A DNA stretch of 27,560 bases, from assembly GCA_946222885.1 (NCBI GenBank), contig CAMIAK010000032.1, positions 1-27,560 on the forward strand. The letters are read 5' to 3'. Under the pieces are notes generated by a model. The model did not search any database, was not told where the DNA came from, and worked only from the letters and a program-made list of their open reading frames with translations. Of this stretch, positions 13,694-22,815 are shown piece after piece; within the stretch, counting starts at the first letter, position 1, and every line of letters begins with the position of its first letter. This DNA is from an uncultured Nesterenkonia sp. Lineage in GTDB: Bacteria > Actinomycetota > Actinomycetes > Actinomycetales > Micrococcaceae. A program made the position numbers and the translations under genes.

Positions 13694-15631
13694 ATGGCGA
13701 CAGCTTCGACCAGCAACATTGCGCAGGTGGTCTGGAACACCGCGGACAAGTACCTGCGCAACGTGGTGGAGGAAGAGGACTACGGCGACTATATCCTGCC
13801 CTTCACCGTGCTGCGGCGATTGGAATGCATGCTGGCCGACACCAAGGATGAAGTTGTCGCCTACGTGAAGTCGTTGCCTGAGACAATGCCGGCTCACCTG
13901 ATCGATGTCGGAGTGCGTGACAAGTTCGGCCTCGGCTTCTACAACACGTCTCCGCTAGATCTTGCGACTATCGCCTCTGTCGATGACAACGTGGAGGCGT
14001 CACTCGTTAGATATGTCGAGGGCTTCTCGCAGAATCTGTCCGATGTCTGGGAGTCCTTTGAATTCGCCCGACGCATCAGAACCCTCGCGGCGTCGAACCG
14101 GCTGCACGCGGTGATCAAGCACTTCTCGAACCTGGATCTACATCCGAAGCGACTTGAAGACACCATGATGGGCGATGTCTTCGAAGACGTCATGTACCGG
14201 GCCTTCAATAAGAAGGGTAAAGCCGCCGGTAACTTCTACACTCCGCGCGATGCCATCAAACTCATGGTTGATGTGCTGCTGGCCGGCGACGAGGACTCCC
14301 TGGTGGGCGAATCCACACTCCGGTCGGTCTATGACCCCACCGCAGGTTCCGGCGGCATGTTGCTGGTGGCGCAGCGGGCGCTGGAGGAACTGAATCCTGA
14401 TATCGGGGTGACCCTCTATGGCCAGGAGTTGATGCCTTCTGCTTACGCACTGGGCAAAGCTGATCTGGTGATTCAAGGCGGTCGTCCAGATGCGATCAAG
14501 CAGGGCAATACCCTGACTGAGGATCTCTACGCCGACAAGAGCTTCGACTATGTCCTTTCGAACCCACCGTTCGGAAAGGACTGGGAAGCCGATGAGGAAT
14601 CGGTGCGCGAGCAGGCAAAGATCCCCGGGTCCCGGTTCAGCCACGGTCTGCCCTCAAAGTCAGATGGGCAGATGTTGTTCCTCGCCCACTGCGCCTCAAA
14701 ACTGGGACCAGCGGATAAGACTGGTCATGGGGGACGCGCTGCGGTGGTCTCCAACGCCTCACCTCTCTTCAACTCCGATGCTGGGCCAAATTCGATTCGG
14801 GAGTGGTTGCTCGATGAGGATCTGATTGAGGCGATCATCGCCCTGCCGACCAATATGTTCTACGGCACCGCTATTGCCACCTATGTGTGGGTCCTGGACA
14901 CAAGCAAAGACCCAGAGCGCCGGAGGAAGATTCAGCTGATTGACGCGAGCAACTCGTGGACGGCTATGCGTAAGGCGATGGGTGAGAAGCGCAGGGAGAT
15001 GCTGAGTCCGCAGCGCGACCTCATCCTGGAGGCTTACAAGGCATTTGAAGAGGCTGATGAGTCGATCTCACGGGTGCTGACCCCAGAAGACTTCAAGTTC
15101 CGTGATGTGCCGGTGTTCAAACAGGTCCGTTATGCAACCCGCTTCAATCAGGAAGCCGTGGAGGCTGTGCGCGGGCGTCGAGACTTTGACCCGAAACACG
15201 TAGAGATCATGGAGCAGCTCGACGGTACCGCCTGGAACGAAATCCCTGGGGCGTTCAAGGCTGCCGCTAAGAAGGGCGGCGTCAAAGCACCGGCTGGCCT
15301 GATCGACGCGGTGATGAAGGCCATGGCTGAAGTTGATGAGAGCGCCTCGCCTGCCGTGGATCGCAAGGGGCAGCCGGTCAAAGATCCGAGCTGGAAGATC
15401 ATCGAGCGGGTGCCGTTCTCCGAGGATCTTCAGGAGCACATGGAGCGCGAGGTGCTGCCGTTCGCGCCAGATGCGCAGTGGGATGAGTCAAAGGCCAAGA
15501 CCGGCAGCGAGATCCCCTTCACCAGGCTGTTCTATGTGCCCGAAGAGCCCCGTCCATTGACAGAGATCGACGCCGATGTTCAGCGACTGATGGGCGAACT
15601 CTCTGAGTTGTTCTCGGAGGTGAAGGAATGA
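13694..15631 (+). CDS. hsdM: Type I restriction-modification system methyltransferase subunit HsdM
   Basis: A 645-residue N6-adenine methyltransferase subunit. The N-terminal helical domain (residues of about 5-150: NTADKYLRNVV, YILPFTVLRRLE) is typical of HsdM_N. The N6-Mtase domain has FYTPRDAIKLMVDVL, SAM motif I DPTAGSGGML (from residue 214) and catalytic NPPF (290-293). It is longer than the E. coli enzyme because of a C-terminal extension with a variable region. ATG 13694 is chosen (GAGGAG just upstream) over an in-frame GTG at 13667. It should form an M2S complex with HsdS; its stop overlaps the hsdS start (ATGA). Confidence 0.93.
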   Translation: MATASTSNIAQVVWNTADKYLRNVVEEEDYGDYILPFTVLRRLECMLADTKDEVVAYVKSLPETMPAHLIDVGVRDKFGLGFYNTSPLDLATIASVDDNVEASLVRYVEGFSQNLSDVWESFEFARRIRTLAASNRLHAVIKHFSNLDLHPKRLEDTMMGDVFEDVMYRAFNKKGKAAGNFYTPRDAIKLMVDVLLAGDEDSLVGESTLRSVYDPTAGSGGMLLVAQRALEELNPDIGVTLYGQELMPSAYALGKADLVIQGGRPDAIKQGNTLTEDLYADKSFDYVLSNPPFGKDWEADEESVREQAKIPGSRFSHGLPSKSDGQMLFLAHCASKLGPADKTGHGGRAAVVSNASPLFNSDAGPNSIREWLLDEDLIEAIIALPTNMFYGTAIATYVWVLDTSKDPERRRKIQLIDASNSWTAMRKAMGEKRREMLSPQRDLILEAYKAFEEADESISRVLTPEDFKFRDVPVFKQVRYATRFNQEAVEAVRGRRDFDPKHVEIMEQLDGTAWNEIPGAFKAAAKKGGVKAPAGLIDAVMKAMAEVDESASPAVDRKGQPVKDPSWKIIERVPFSEDLQEHMEREVLPFAPDAQWDESKAKTGSEIPFTRLFYVPEEPRPLTEIDADVQRLMGELSELFSEVKE

Positions 15632-16803
15632 GCCCTCACTCAGTGATGCAACCACTATGGTCCCTGTGCAGCATGAACGATGAGGCGCTCCGCGAATCTA
15701 CACCTGCCGACAAGGTATTTGATTACGTCGATATTGGAGATGTAACCACAGGGCGAATAAGCGAAGATGTGGAAAGCTACTCCTTCGGAGAAGCCCCATC
15801 ACGGGCTCGGCGACTTGCGAATCCTGGAGACGTCATCGTGTCGACAGTGCGAACGTATCTACGAGCTATTGCCCAGGTCACAGAGATGGAAGCAGATCGG
15901 GTCTTCTCGACTGGATTCGCAGTACTTCGACCTATCGACGGCGTGACGGAGCCGCGTTTTCTGGCGTACGCCCTTTCTTCAGAGCAAGTAATGGATGAGA
16001 TCGTTGCGACATCGGTTGGTGTGGGCTACCCCGCTATTGCGGGGACAGCGTTGCATCGCATTAAGGTCCCGAGTCACAACTTGCAGACACGGCGCGCCAT
16101 AGCGGATTACCTCGATCACGAGACCGCTGGGATCGACGTGATGCTCGGCAAGCTGGATCAGCTGGCAGATGCACTGAGAGTTCGACGCCGCGCTGTTATT
16201 CAGTCAGCACTAGGGAGCCTGTTTAATGGAGAGCTCGTTCCCCTATGGAAGATTCTTTTTCCGGTGAAGGACCAGAATCATCCTGGCGAAGAAATTTTAT
16301 CGGTGTATCGCGACCATGGCGTCATTCCGAAGAGTTCTAGAGATGACAACTTCAATAGGACTCCCAGCGACCTGAGCGCATATCAGCTTGTTCGACCGAC
16401 AGATGTCGTGATTAACAAGATGAAGGCGTGGCAGGGTTCATTGGGCGTATCACCGCATCGAGGGATCGTTAGCCCTGATTATCAGGTGGCACGGATCAGG
16501 GCAGAGGTTGAACCGAACTTCCTGCATCTCATTCTCCGATCGCCGCTGATGATCCCTCAGTATCGCGCGCGGTCTATCGGGGTGCGCCCGGCGCAGTGGC
16601 GTCTGTATTGGGATGACTTTGCAGATCTGCGTATTCCACTCCCGTCGGCGGAAGTGCAACGCCGAATTACAGAGGAGTTGCACGAAGTCACTAGCAAGAT
16701 CGACACCATGCAGATCAAGCTCGCTGAACTGCAGGCTCTGTTGACCGAGCGCCGCCAAGCACTGATCACAGAAGTCGTCACAGGCCGAAAGGACGTCGCA
16801 TGA
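15628..16803 (+). CDS. hsdS: Type I restriction-modification specificity subunit HsdS
   Basis: A 391-residue DNA-recognition subunit with two target-recognition domains and two helical spacers. The first TRD covers about residues 1-165 (FDYVDIGDVTTGRI, GDVIVSTVRTYLRAI), the first spacer helix about 165-200 (ETAGIDVMLGKLDQLADAL), the second TRD about 205-350 and the final spacer helix about 353-390 (LHEVTSKIDTMQIKLAELQ). The two spacers are alike, as expected for a bipartite recognition sequence, which cannot be predicted here. It is coupled by ATGA overlaps to hsdM before it and hsdR after it. AT-richer codon use than hsdM suggests shuffling of the TRDs. Confidence 0.93.
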   Translation: MSPHSVMQPLWSLCSMNDEALRESTPADKVFDYVDIGDVTTGRISEDVESYSFGEAPSRARRLANPGDVIVSTVRTYLRAIAQVTEMEADRVFSTGFAVLRPIDGVTEPRFLAYALSSEQVMDEIVATSVGVGYPAIAGTALHRIKVPSHNLQTRRAIADYLDHETAGIDVMLGKLDQLADALRVRRRAVIQSALGSLFNGELVPLWKILFPVKDQNHPGEEILSVYRDHGVIPKSSRDDNFNRTPSDLSAYQLVRPTDVVINKMKAWQGSLGVSPHRGIVSPDYQVARIRAEVEPNFLHLILRSPLMIPQYRARSIGVRPAQWRLYWDDFADLRIPLPSAEVQRRITEELHEVTSKIDTMQIKLAELQALLTERRQALITEVVTGRKDVA

Positions 16804-17222
16804 GCACAGCCCAGCTGATGGAGAAGGAGTTCGAGAAGACCCTCTGCGAGGAGCTTGCTGAGCGAGGTTGGCTCTATGAAAACGATGGCAAGCCCTCCGG
16901 CTGGGACACCGGCCTGGCCATGGTGCCCGAAGATGTCCTGTACTGGCTCTCCACCCAGTATCCAGATGAGTACGAGAAAGCTGTTCCAGCTAATCTGGAG
17001 AACGGTGCTCGTAAGAACGCCGAGCAGAAGTTGCTAGAGCACATCACTCGTGAGCTGAGGAAAGCCACTAGGCTCGATCCCAACACCGGCAATCCGGTGG
17101 GCGGTCTACTCGGTGTGCTCAAGACTGGCTTCAAGTACGTACGCCGGGGCGGCAACACTGCCCAGTTCGGCAAGATGATGGAGTTCCCCCCCGGTCAACG
17201 CACAGTTGCTCGATGTCGTTGA
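16800..17222 (+). CDS. hsdR: HsdR N-terminal fragment (frameshifted)
   Basis: The first 140 residues of the type I restriction endonuclease subunit, up to MMEFPP, after which an unrelated tail (GQRTVARCR) ends at TGA 17220-17222. The N-terminal part (MEKEFEKTLCEELAERGW, then VLYWLSTQYP, FGKMMEFPP) is the HsdR_N start that normally leads into the nuclease domain. The continuation lies in another frame from 17191. Removing one C from the seven at 17186-17192 restores one continuous protein of about 1,037 residues with FPPVNAQLLDVVERSE across the join. It starts by ATGA overlap with hsdS. Confidence 0.85.
   Translation: MSTAQLMEKEFEKTLCEELAERGWLYENDGKPSGWDTGLAMVPEDVLYWLSTQYPDEYEKAVPANLENGARKNAEQKLLEHITRELRKATRLDPNTGNPVGGLLGVLKTGFKYVRRGGNTAQFGKMMEFPPGQRTVARCR
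17186..17192 (+). other. C7 homopolymer at the hsdR frameshift
   Basis: A run of seven C where six would keep hsdR open. Runs like this slip during replication, so this is a candidate on/off switch; a sequencing error and a +1 ribosomal slip on CCC are alternatives. Confidence 0.6.
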
Positions 17223-19911
17223 GCGCAGCGAAGCTGTGCGGCTGCGCATTCTGCGCCAGGTTCGCTTCGACACCGTCAAGACCGACACCATCGACGTAGT
17301 GCTCACTGCTAACGGAATCCCGGTGGTGACTATGGAGCTGAAGACTGAGAACACTCAGACGGTTCACCATGCGATCCGCCAGTACAAGGAGGACCGCAAA
17401 CCGGGGAAGAACCGCCCCCTGCTGGCACCGGGGCGGGCACTGGTTCACTTCGCCGTCTCCAACGATGAGGTCTATATGACCTCTAAGCTCGATGGCACCT
17501 CCACAAAGTTCTTGCCGTTCAACCGGGGCCACGAAGGTCGCGGAGGCAATCCGCCTACAGGCGGATCTCCGACCAACTACTTGTGGCGTGAGATCCTGGC
17601 TCGTCCGATGTTCATGCGGATTCTGAAAGACTTCGCTTTTTGGGATCCAGGCAAGAACCCTAATACCGACGGGAAGCTGATCTTCCCCCGCTACCACCAG
17701 CTGCGTGCCGTCGAGCGTGTGGTTGCTGACATTGAGCAGCATGATCCCAACGCCGGGGGCGGTCGGTACCTGATCTGGCACTCTGCCGGTTCAGGCAAGA
17801 CCAAGACCATCGCTTGGTTGTCTCACCGGCTGATCCGCCATATGGACGCGTCCCAGAAGTCCACCTTCGATTCAGTCATCGTGGTGACTGACCGTCAGGT
17901 ACTCGACGAGAACATCCGCGCCGATATGAACCTGTTGCAGGCTTCCAAAGGCCTGGTAGTCAATGTGACCGAGCGTGGGGGCACCAAATCCTCTCAGCTG
18001 AAAAAGGCATTGGACGAGGGTGACCACATCATCACCTGCACGTTGCAGACCTTTCCCGAGCTAATGAAGGCTATCGAGGATACCTCTAGTCTGCGGGGGC
18101 GACGTTGGGCGGTCATCGTTGATGAGGCGCACTCCTCACAGTCCGGGGAGACTGCTCGAAGCCTGAAAGAGCTGCTCACAGACGTTGAAATCGATTCGGA
18201 CGAGGAGCTCAGCTCCGATGACCTGCTTCTGGCGCAGGACTCCGCGATTGCACAGGCTGCGAACATCACGTTCGTGGCTCTGACTGCGACACCTAAGTCC
18301 AAGACTCTGCGCTTGTTTGGCCGCGAGGCCGAGGACGGATCTTGGGAAGCCTTCGACACCTACACTATGGCTCAGGCCATCGAGGAGGGCTTCATTCTCG
18401 ACGTGCTGTCGAACTACTCCACCTACGACATGTTCCTCCAGGTTAAGAATCACATGGAGGGCGAAGACACTCTGGTCAACACCGATGACGCGGTGACCAA
18501 TATCGTCCGTTTCGCCCGGCTACATCCGACCAATATCGCCCAGAAGGTTCGAGTTGTTGTCGAGCACTTCCACCGCAACGTCGCACACTTGCTGGGGGGC
18601 AAGGCTAAGGCGATGGTGGTGACTGACTCCAGGCTTGAAGCTCGGTTGTGGTCTCAGCGGATGAACGAGTACATCGCAGAGAAGGGATATCACAATTTCC
18701 GGACTCTGGTGGCCTATTCTGGGTGGCTTGAGGATGAGACCGGGGAGAAAGTCACTGAAGCCGGCATCAACCAGCGCAGTGACACTGCTCATGCGTTCAA
18801 GACTGAGGATGAGTTTCGGGTCCTGATCGTGGCGAACAAGTTCCAGACTGGGTTCGATGAGCCCCGACTGATGGCGATGTACGTAGACAAGAAGCTCTCT
18901 GGCATCGCGACCGTACAGACTCTCTCACGACTGAACCGGGTCTATCCGGGCAAGACAGCTCCCATGGTCCTGGACTTCCGCAATTCCCCGGCAAGTATCC
19001 AGGAGGATTTCAAGAAATACTACTCGGATGCCCGTGTGATCGATGATGTCGACCCCAACTCGCTCTATGACATCGCGGATCGGCTCGATACGGCTGGAAT
19101 CTATGACGCGGATGAGATGCAGGAGGTCTCCGAGGCTTACCTAAGCGATGCAGGTGGTGAGGCGATCTCGAAGGCCATTACTCCTATCAAGCAGAAGTGG
19201 ACTGGCCTATGGCGGCAGGCCGCGCTGAAAAAGGATAAGGCGACCAAGGATCAGTTGGAAGCCTTCCGCTCAGATGTGATCAAGTACCGCAACGCTTGGC
19301 AGTTCCTCAGCCAGATCGTTGACTTCGCTGACCCCGAGTTACGTCGCAGGGCGCTTCTGACCTCATTGCTTGCCCGTCACCTCCACCTCTCTGAGGGGGA
19401 GACTGAAGATGATGACTATCTGGCTGGCGTACAGCTGGCAGAAGTGGCATACATCCCGGATCAGGTAGAGCAGGACTATTCCCTGACAAGTGGCGCCGAC
19501 GGAACAATGGAGCCTCCAGCTTTTGGAGGGATGCCGAAGAGTGGCCGGTCCGCACCTGCCAGAGGGCCGCTGGAGGAGGTTATCGATCGGGTCAATCAAC
19601 TCTTCGCTGCCAACGGAGCTGATGTCGGCAATACCAGTGTTCGTGGCTTTATTACTGCGTACTGGGAGTACCTCAACGAGGATGCAGACGCTGCTGCCAT
19701 GGCTAAGAACAACTCCGTGGATCAGCTGAAGGCGTCGGATAAGTTCCGTACTGCTTCTGAACTCGCGGCGTTCAAAGCTTGTCAGGATGCGACGGAGATC
19801 CAGTCGTTCATGGCCGACCCGAGCTTCATGACAGAAATCGCCAACCTCTCGGCTGAGCAGATGCATGAGCAGCTGCGCAGAGGTCAACAGGACGGTTCCG
19901 GAGAGGAATAG
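17206..19911 (+). CDS. hsdR: HsdR C-terminal part: nuclease, helicase motor and C-terminal domain
   Basis: About 900 residues, the main body of the type I restriction subunit. Near its start is the PD-(D/E)xK nuclease site (DTIDVVLTANGIPVVTMELK; Asp, then Glu-x-Lys). The superfamily 2 translocase follows: Walker A SAGSGKTKT (near 17785), DEAH box VIVDEAHSS (near 18115), TATPK motif III, and later QTGFDEP and SRLNR helicase motifs. The C-terminal quarter should bind the M2S core. All motifs are intact; the only defect is the upstream frameshift. The TTG at 17206 is just the first possible start in the frame, not a natural one, so on its own this fragment is probably poorly made. Confidence 0.88.
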   Translation: MLDVVERSEAVRLRILRQVRFDTVKTDTIDVVLTANGIPVVTMELKTENTQTVHHAIRQYKEDRKPGKNRPLLAPGRALVHFAVSNDEVYMTSKLDGTSTKFLPFNRGHEGRGGNPPTGGSPTNYLWREILARPMFMRILKDFAFWDPGKNPNTDGKLIFPRYHQLRAVERVVADIEQHDPNAGGGRYLIWHSAGSGKTKTIAWLSHRLIRHMDASQKSTFDSVIVVTDRQVLDENIRADMNLLQASKGLVVNVTERGGTKSSQLKKALDEGDHIITCTLQTFPELMKAIEDTSSLRGRRWAVIVDEAHSSQSGETARSLKELLTDVEIDSDEELSSDDLLLAQDSAIAQAANITFVALTATPKSKTLRLFGREAEDGSWEAFDTYTMAQAIEEGFILDVLSNYSTYDMFLQVKNHMEGEDTLVNTDDAVTNIVRFARLHPTNIAQKVRVVVEHFHRNVAHLLGGKAKAMVVTDSRLEARLWSQRMNEYIAEKGYHNFRTLVAYSGWLEDETGEKVTEAGINQRSDTAHAFKTEDEFRVLIVANKFQTGFDEPRLMAMYVDKKLSGIATVQTLSRLNRVYPGKTAPMVLDFRNSPASIQEDFKKYYSDARVIDDVDPNSLYDIADRLDTAGIYDADEMQEVSEAYLSDAGGEAISKAITPIKQKWTGLWRQAALKKDKATKDQLEAFRSDVIKYRNAWQFLSQIVDFADPELRRRALLTSLLARHLHLSEGETEDDDYLAGVQLAEVAYIPDQVEQDYSLTSGADGTMEPPAFGGMPKSGRSAPARGPLEEVIDRVNQLFAANGADVGNTSVRGFITAYWEYLNEDADAAAMAKNNSVDQLKASDKFRTASELAAFKACQDATEIQSFMADPSFMTEIANLSAEQMHEQLRRGQQDGSGEE

Positions 19912-19965
19912 CATCGTCACCGTCAGATGAGAAGGGTCGCCCAATACGCTGGCCTAGCGCCTCCA

Positions 19966-20027
19966 CCGAGGGCGGGTTCACCTTGCCCCCGGCTATAAGG
20001 AGTGGCGAGAGTGAACTCCGCCCTCGG
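19966..20027 (+). terminator. Terminator of the hsdMSR operon
   Basis: CCGAGGGCGG (19966-19975) and CCGCCCTCGG (20018-20027) pair perfectly over 10 bp; TTCAC and GTGAA continue the stem inward. It lies about 55 nt past the hsdR stop and 18 nt from the convergent gene, so it may serve both directions. Confidence 0.6.
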
Positions 20028-20044
20028 CAGAACTGAGCCTGAGG

Positions 20045-20326
20045 CTATTCGTCCTCAGCGAGAAGGTCTTCTTCAGCTCTGGTGACGGTAGCCGGAGAGA
20101 TTTTCATAGCCTGCTGCCGGGTCACAGACAGCTGAAGCAGAAGACGATCCTGCCCAAGGAAGCTGAGCAGCCGAAGCCCCCAGCGATAACGGCAGATCAG
20201 CCGGTGATTAGCGGCACCGCAGGCGAGGTCGACGGCGTCGAAGAGGCCCGCACGAGGATGTGAGGCTTCAGCAATGCGGAGCTTCCAGCCTTCACGTGAG
20301 TGGACGACGTTTGCGCTGATGTACAT
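20045..20326 (-). CDS. Hypothetical protein
   Basis: A 93-residue protein. ATG 20326 is chosen because AAAGGAAG ends about 6 nt upstream; a longer in-frame start at 20380 has none. It looks compact, with beta strands early (MYISANVVHSREGWKLRIAE), a hydrophobic centre (FDAVDLACG, LRLLSFLGQDRLLLQLSVT) and an acidic end. No family is recognised. A hairpin (20349-20371) lies in its leader. Confidence 0.55.
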   Translation of the reverse strand: MYISANVVHSREGWKLRIAEASHPRAGLFDAVDLACGAANHRLICRYRWGLRLLSFLGQDRLLLQLSVTRQQAMKISPATVTRAEEDLLAEDE

Positions 20327-20348
20327 GAATGACTTCCTTTCGAGAACA

Positions 20349-20371
20349 CACCCTCCCGAATGGGCAGGGTG
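20349..20371 (-). promoter_or_regulatory. Hairpin in the leader of the gene at 20326
   Basis: CACCCTCCC and GGGCAGGGTG pair around a GAAT loop with one bulged C. It is close upstream of the ribosome-binding site on the minus strand, so it could be a leader structure or a terminator of an upstream transcript. Confidence 0.35.
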
Positions 20372-20423
20372 GCTCGCCAAGGAAGTTCATGAGGCCAGTC
20401 TACAGAGGGCTGGGACTCGACGG

Positions 20424-20453
20424 GTGACCGCACGGTCCAACCTCCCGGACACT
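20424..20453 (+). promoter_or_regulatory. GTGACCG-14-CCGGACACT promoter-like element for the gene at 20539
   Basis: GTGACCG (20424-20430), exactly 14 nt, then CCGGACACT (20445-20453). The same pair with the same spacing occurs at 23074-23103. The start codon lies 85 nt downstream with AAGGAGG before it. Confidence 0.5.
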
Positions 20454-20538
20454 GATAGGCCAGGAAGACGGTATCCACCCCGGGAAACCGGAACAGACCT
20501 CTTCTAAGAACATCAGAAAAGATCAAGGAGGTTCACCT

Positions 20539-21138
20539 ATGAATACGTACGCACCGCTGAAGGGCTGGCCGGCTGCAAAGAACATCGACCATCTGACACG
20601 GCTGGTGATCCGTCATCTGGACGGCAAGATCAGCTCCCCAAAGGTAGTCGAGACTCCAGGGCACCCTCGGACGAACGCAGCCATCCGCTCAAGCCTCACG
20701 GACCTGAACTGGTTCGAGCTGATGACTACCCGGTTCCAGCATGCGCAGCACGGGGGTTCCGAGTCACGCCGCGCGTACATCATCGGATTCGCCCTGCCTG
20801 CTGCAGCTCAGGAATTCGCAGAGGACATTTCTCATGCCCTCGGGGAAGACGTGCTGGTACGCCTCTTCCCGCCTGAGGGCGGAGAAGATGTGGAGCCTGT
20901 CCCTGTGGAGAGGAAGGACGGGACTCCGAGCGAATGGCTGGGAGCATTCGACCGTGAAGTCAACATTCACCCGTTCTACGGGAAGCATGACTCGCTGAAT
21001 CGCGAGCTTGATGAAGCCTGGGGCATCCAGATCATCAGCACCCGCTGGACCGAGGCCGCGAACGACCGGGACATCGACTTCTTCCACCGCGTGGAAAACG
21101 CGGTGCGGAATGGAGCCCGTGAGCGCCGTGCCCGCTGA
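20539..21138 (+). CDS. Hypothetical protein
   Basis: A 199-residue protein with a textbook ribosome-binding site (AAGGAGG, 7 nt). It starts with helices (NIDHLTRLVIRHLDG), has a central alpha/beta region (AYIIGFALPAAAQEFAEDI, EDVLVRLFPPEGG) and ends in charged helices (DIDFFHRVENAVRNGARERR). There are no signal, membrane or catalytic motifs that I recognise. It stands alone behind a CCGGACACT box and converges on the next gene. Confidence 0.6.
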   Translation: MNTYAPLKGWPAAKNIDHLTRLVIRHLDGKISSPKVVETPGHPRTNAAIRSSLTDLNWFELMTTRFQHAQHGGSESRRAYIIGFALPAAAQEFAEDISHALGEDVLVRLFPPEGGEDVEPVPVERKDGTPSEWLGAFDREVNIHPFYGKHDSLNRELDEAWGIQIISTRWTEAANDRDIDFFHRVENAVRNGARERRAR

Positions 21139-21192
21139 GGCGGCCACCTCACGCCACTGACTACGAAGGCAGCTGAGGCTGAGCTTGGGAGA

Positions 21193-22671
21193 CTACCCGT
21201 GCGGGTAGCGAATGGTGGACCCAATGACACCCCCAAGTTCAGTACTCAGCGCCTGAAGTCGTTCATCGCGGCGGTGCTCACTGTCTTCCAGGGTGATATC
21301 GAGCCTGCCCGTGGTGGGGCCGTCCTCGAATGGCGGCGGCTGGCCTTCATGCGAGATCGGCGTGTGGGCGCCGTACCGGTCCAAGATCTCTTTGACCGCA
21401 GCCCACCGCGTCCGGATTCTCGCGGCAACGAGCTCATTGCCTGCATTCTCCGGAAGCGGGATCCTCTCTTCCCGTACGGCATGCCTCAGGGGCGGGCCCT
21501 GCTGCCTCCACCGTGCCGAGACTCCAGTCTTCTTCACCAGCATCTCTGCGAACCGTCGGCCACGCTGATCGGCGGGGACCTGGGCAAGGAGCCGGACCAT
21601 AGACACGCCAGCCTCATCGACTTCAGTGCGGTATGCCAGGTTGGACGGTTCTTCGGGGCTGGACCACTCCAGCAGATGGTCATGAAGACGTTTGACCTGG
21701 TCGATGTCCCCGTAGTGGATCTCCAGCTCGAGGTCGGCCACCGGGGTCTCTTCCGGGATGGACATGATGCGGTAGTCGAAGGCGTCATGATCCGGGATGG
21801 GAATCAGATAGCCGGAGCGGGCGAAGATCAGATCCAGCAGCACCAGGGTCATGAAACGACGAAACTCCGTCTCCTGCGGGCTGTCTCCCCGGGCTGAGAG
21901 GAAGCGGTGCCGCAGGAACCACAGGGCCTCCCGGTGGTCTGTGGTCTTCTCCAGTGCTGTATTGACCGCTTGCTCGTAGAGGGCGTTCTCGTCGTCGGCG
22001 CGCATCGGTGAGGCGGTGACCCGTCCGCTGGGATGAGCGCAGACGCGCCACCCGGTGAAATGTCCCACGCCCTCATACGGGGACCAACCAGGGTTGTCCG
22101 CGCCGGGATCGTAGGTCACGAAGTAGTAGAGAGGATTCGGCTCAGTGATCCGGTTGCCGTAGCGCAAGATCAGCTCTGCCTCGTCCCGGTCCAGAATGAA
22201 GTCGATCAGCTCCCAGGCGTTGATCTCAATGTGGCGGAACAGGCCGGGTGGCTCCTGGGTGAGCAGTCCTCGCAGGTGCAGGATGATGTGGGGACGCTCT
22301 GTGGCTACCCAGGCATCATCATTGTGGGCCATGATCAGCTGCCCGGCCGGCCGGGGCCGTGCCAGATGGTCCCAGAGAGGACTCAGATTGGTGCGGAACT
22401 GCACGCGGGACGCGTCGAAGAGCTGTTTCAGCGATTCGCGCCAACCTGGGTCTGCCGCCGGGCGCAAAGCTAGGTTCTGATCAAGCTGCCACACACGGCC
22501 AGTGCGGGGACTCCTCCACGCGAGCCCTGGCTGCGGGGCTGGGACCTCCCCGAACCCATCGACATAGTCCCTCACCGTCTCTGACCCACCTAACGGCGTG
22601 GGAGGCTGAAGCTCAGTACGCACAGCCTCAGGCGGCACAGGCAACCGGATAGGAAGGTTCTCTTCTTCCAT
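21193..22671 (-). CDS. Large hypothetical protein
   Basis: About 492 residues, unknown function. ATG 22671 has AGGAGG 10 nt upstream; GTG 22677 is an in-frame alternative at 4 nt. The N-terminal 60 residues are Pro-rich. The middle is alpha/beta with many aromatic and acidic residues (HIEINAWELIDFILDRDEAE, LYYFVTYDPG, GVGHFTGWRVC). A hydrophobic segment near residue 280 (FMTLVLLDLIFARSGYLIPI) is more like a buried helix than a membrane span. The C-terminal third is Arg-rich. Constant GC-rich third positions support real coding. No catalytic motif was recognised. Confidence 0.6.
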   Translation of the reverse strand: MEEENLPIRLPVPPEAVRTELQPPTPLGGSETVRDYVDGFGEVPAPQPGLAWRSPRTGRVWQLDQNLALRPAADPGWRESLKQLFDASRVQFRTNLSPLWDHLARPRPAGQLIMAHNDDAWVATERPHIILHLRGLLTQEPPGLFRHIEINAWELIDFILDRDEAELILRYGNRITEPNPLYYFVTYDPGADNPGWSPYEGVGHFTGWRVCAHPSGRVTASPMRADDENALYEQAVNTALEKTTDHREALWFLRHRFLSARGDSPQETEFRRFMTLVLLDLIFARSGYLIPIPDHDAFDYRIMSIPEETPVADLELEIHYGDIDQVKRLHDHLLEWSSPEEPSNLAYRTEVDEAGVSMVRLLAQVPADQRGRRFAEMLVKKTGVSARWRQQGPPLRHAVREERIPLPENAGNELVAARIRTRWAAVKEILDRYGAHTPISHEGQPPPFEDGPTTGRLDITLEDSEHRRDERLQALSTELGGVIGSTIRYPHG

Positions 22672-22798
22672 GCACACCCATCCTCCTCAGTCTCGGCGCC
22701 GTCTCTTCAGATCACCGTATAACCAGACACGGACATGGAATCGCGGCAGACCTATCCGTGACGGTTTTTGGGACGGCTACGGATCCCTGATGAGGCCG

Positions 22799-22807
22799 CC
22801 GGACACT
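22799..22807 (+). promoter_or_regulatory. CCGGACACT box, 8 nt before ATG 22816
   Basis: The spacing to the start codon is exactly 8 nt and there is no ribosome-binding site, so a leaderless or nearly leaderless mRNA is likely. No clear partner element is seen 14 nt upstream. Confidence 0.5.
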
Positions 22808-22815
22808 ACGGGCCT

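Noticed and set aside
20197..20526. Minus-strand open frame of 109 codons
   Set aside because: It overlaps the better-supported gene at 20045-20326 in another frame and crosses the promoter-like box at 20445.
21136..21151. Short inverted repeat TGAGG/CCTCA between convergent genes
   Set aside because: The stem is only 5 bp, too weak to call a terminator.
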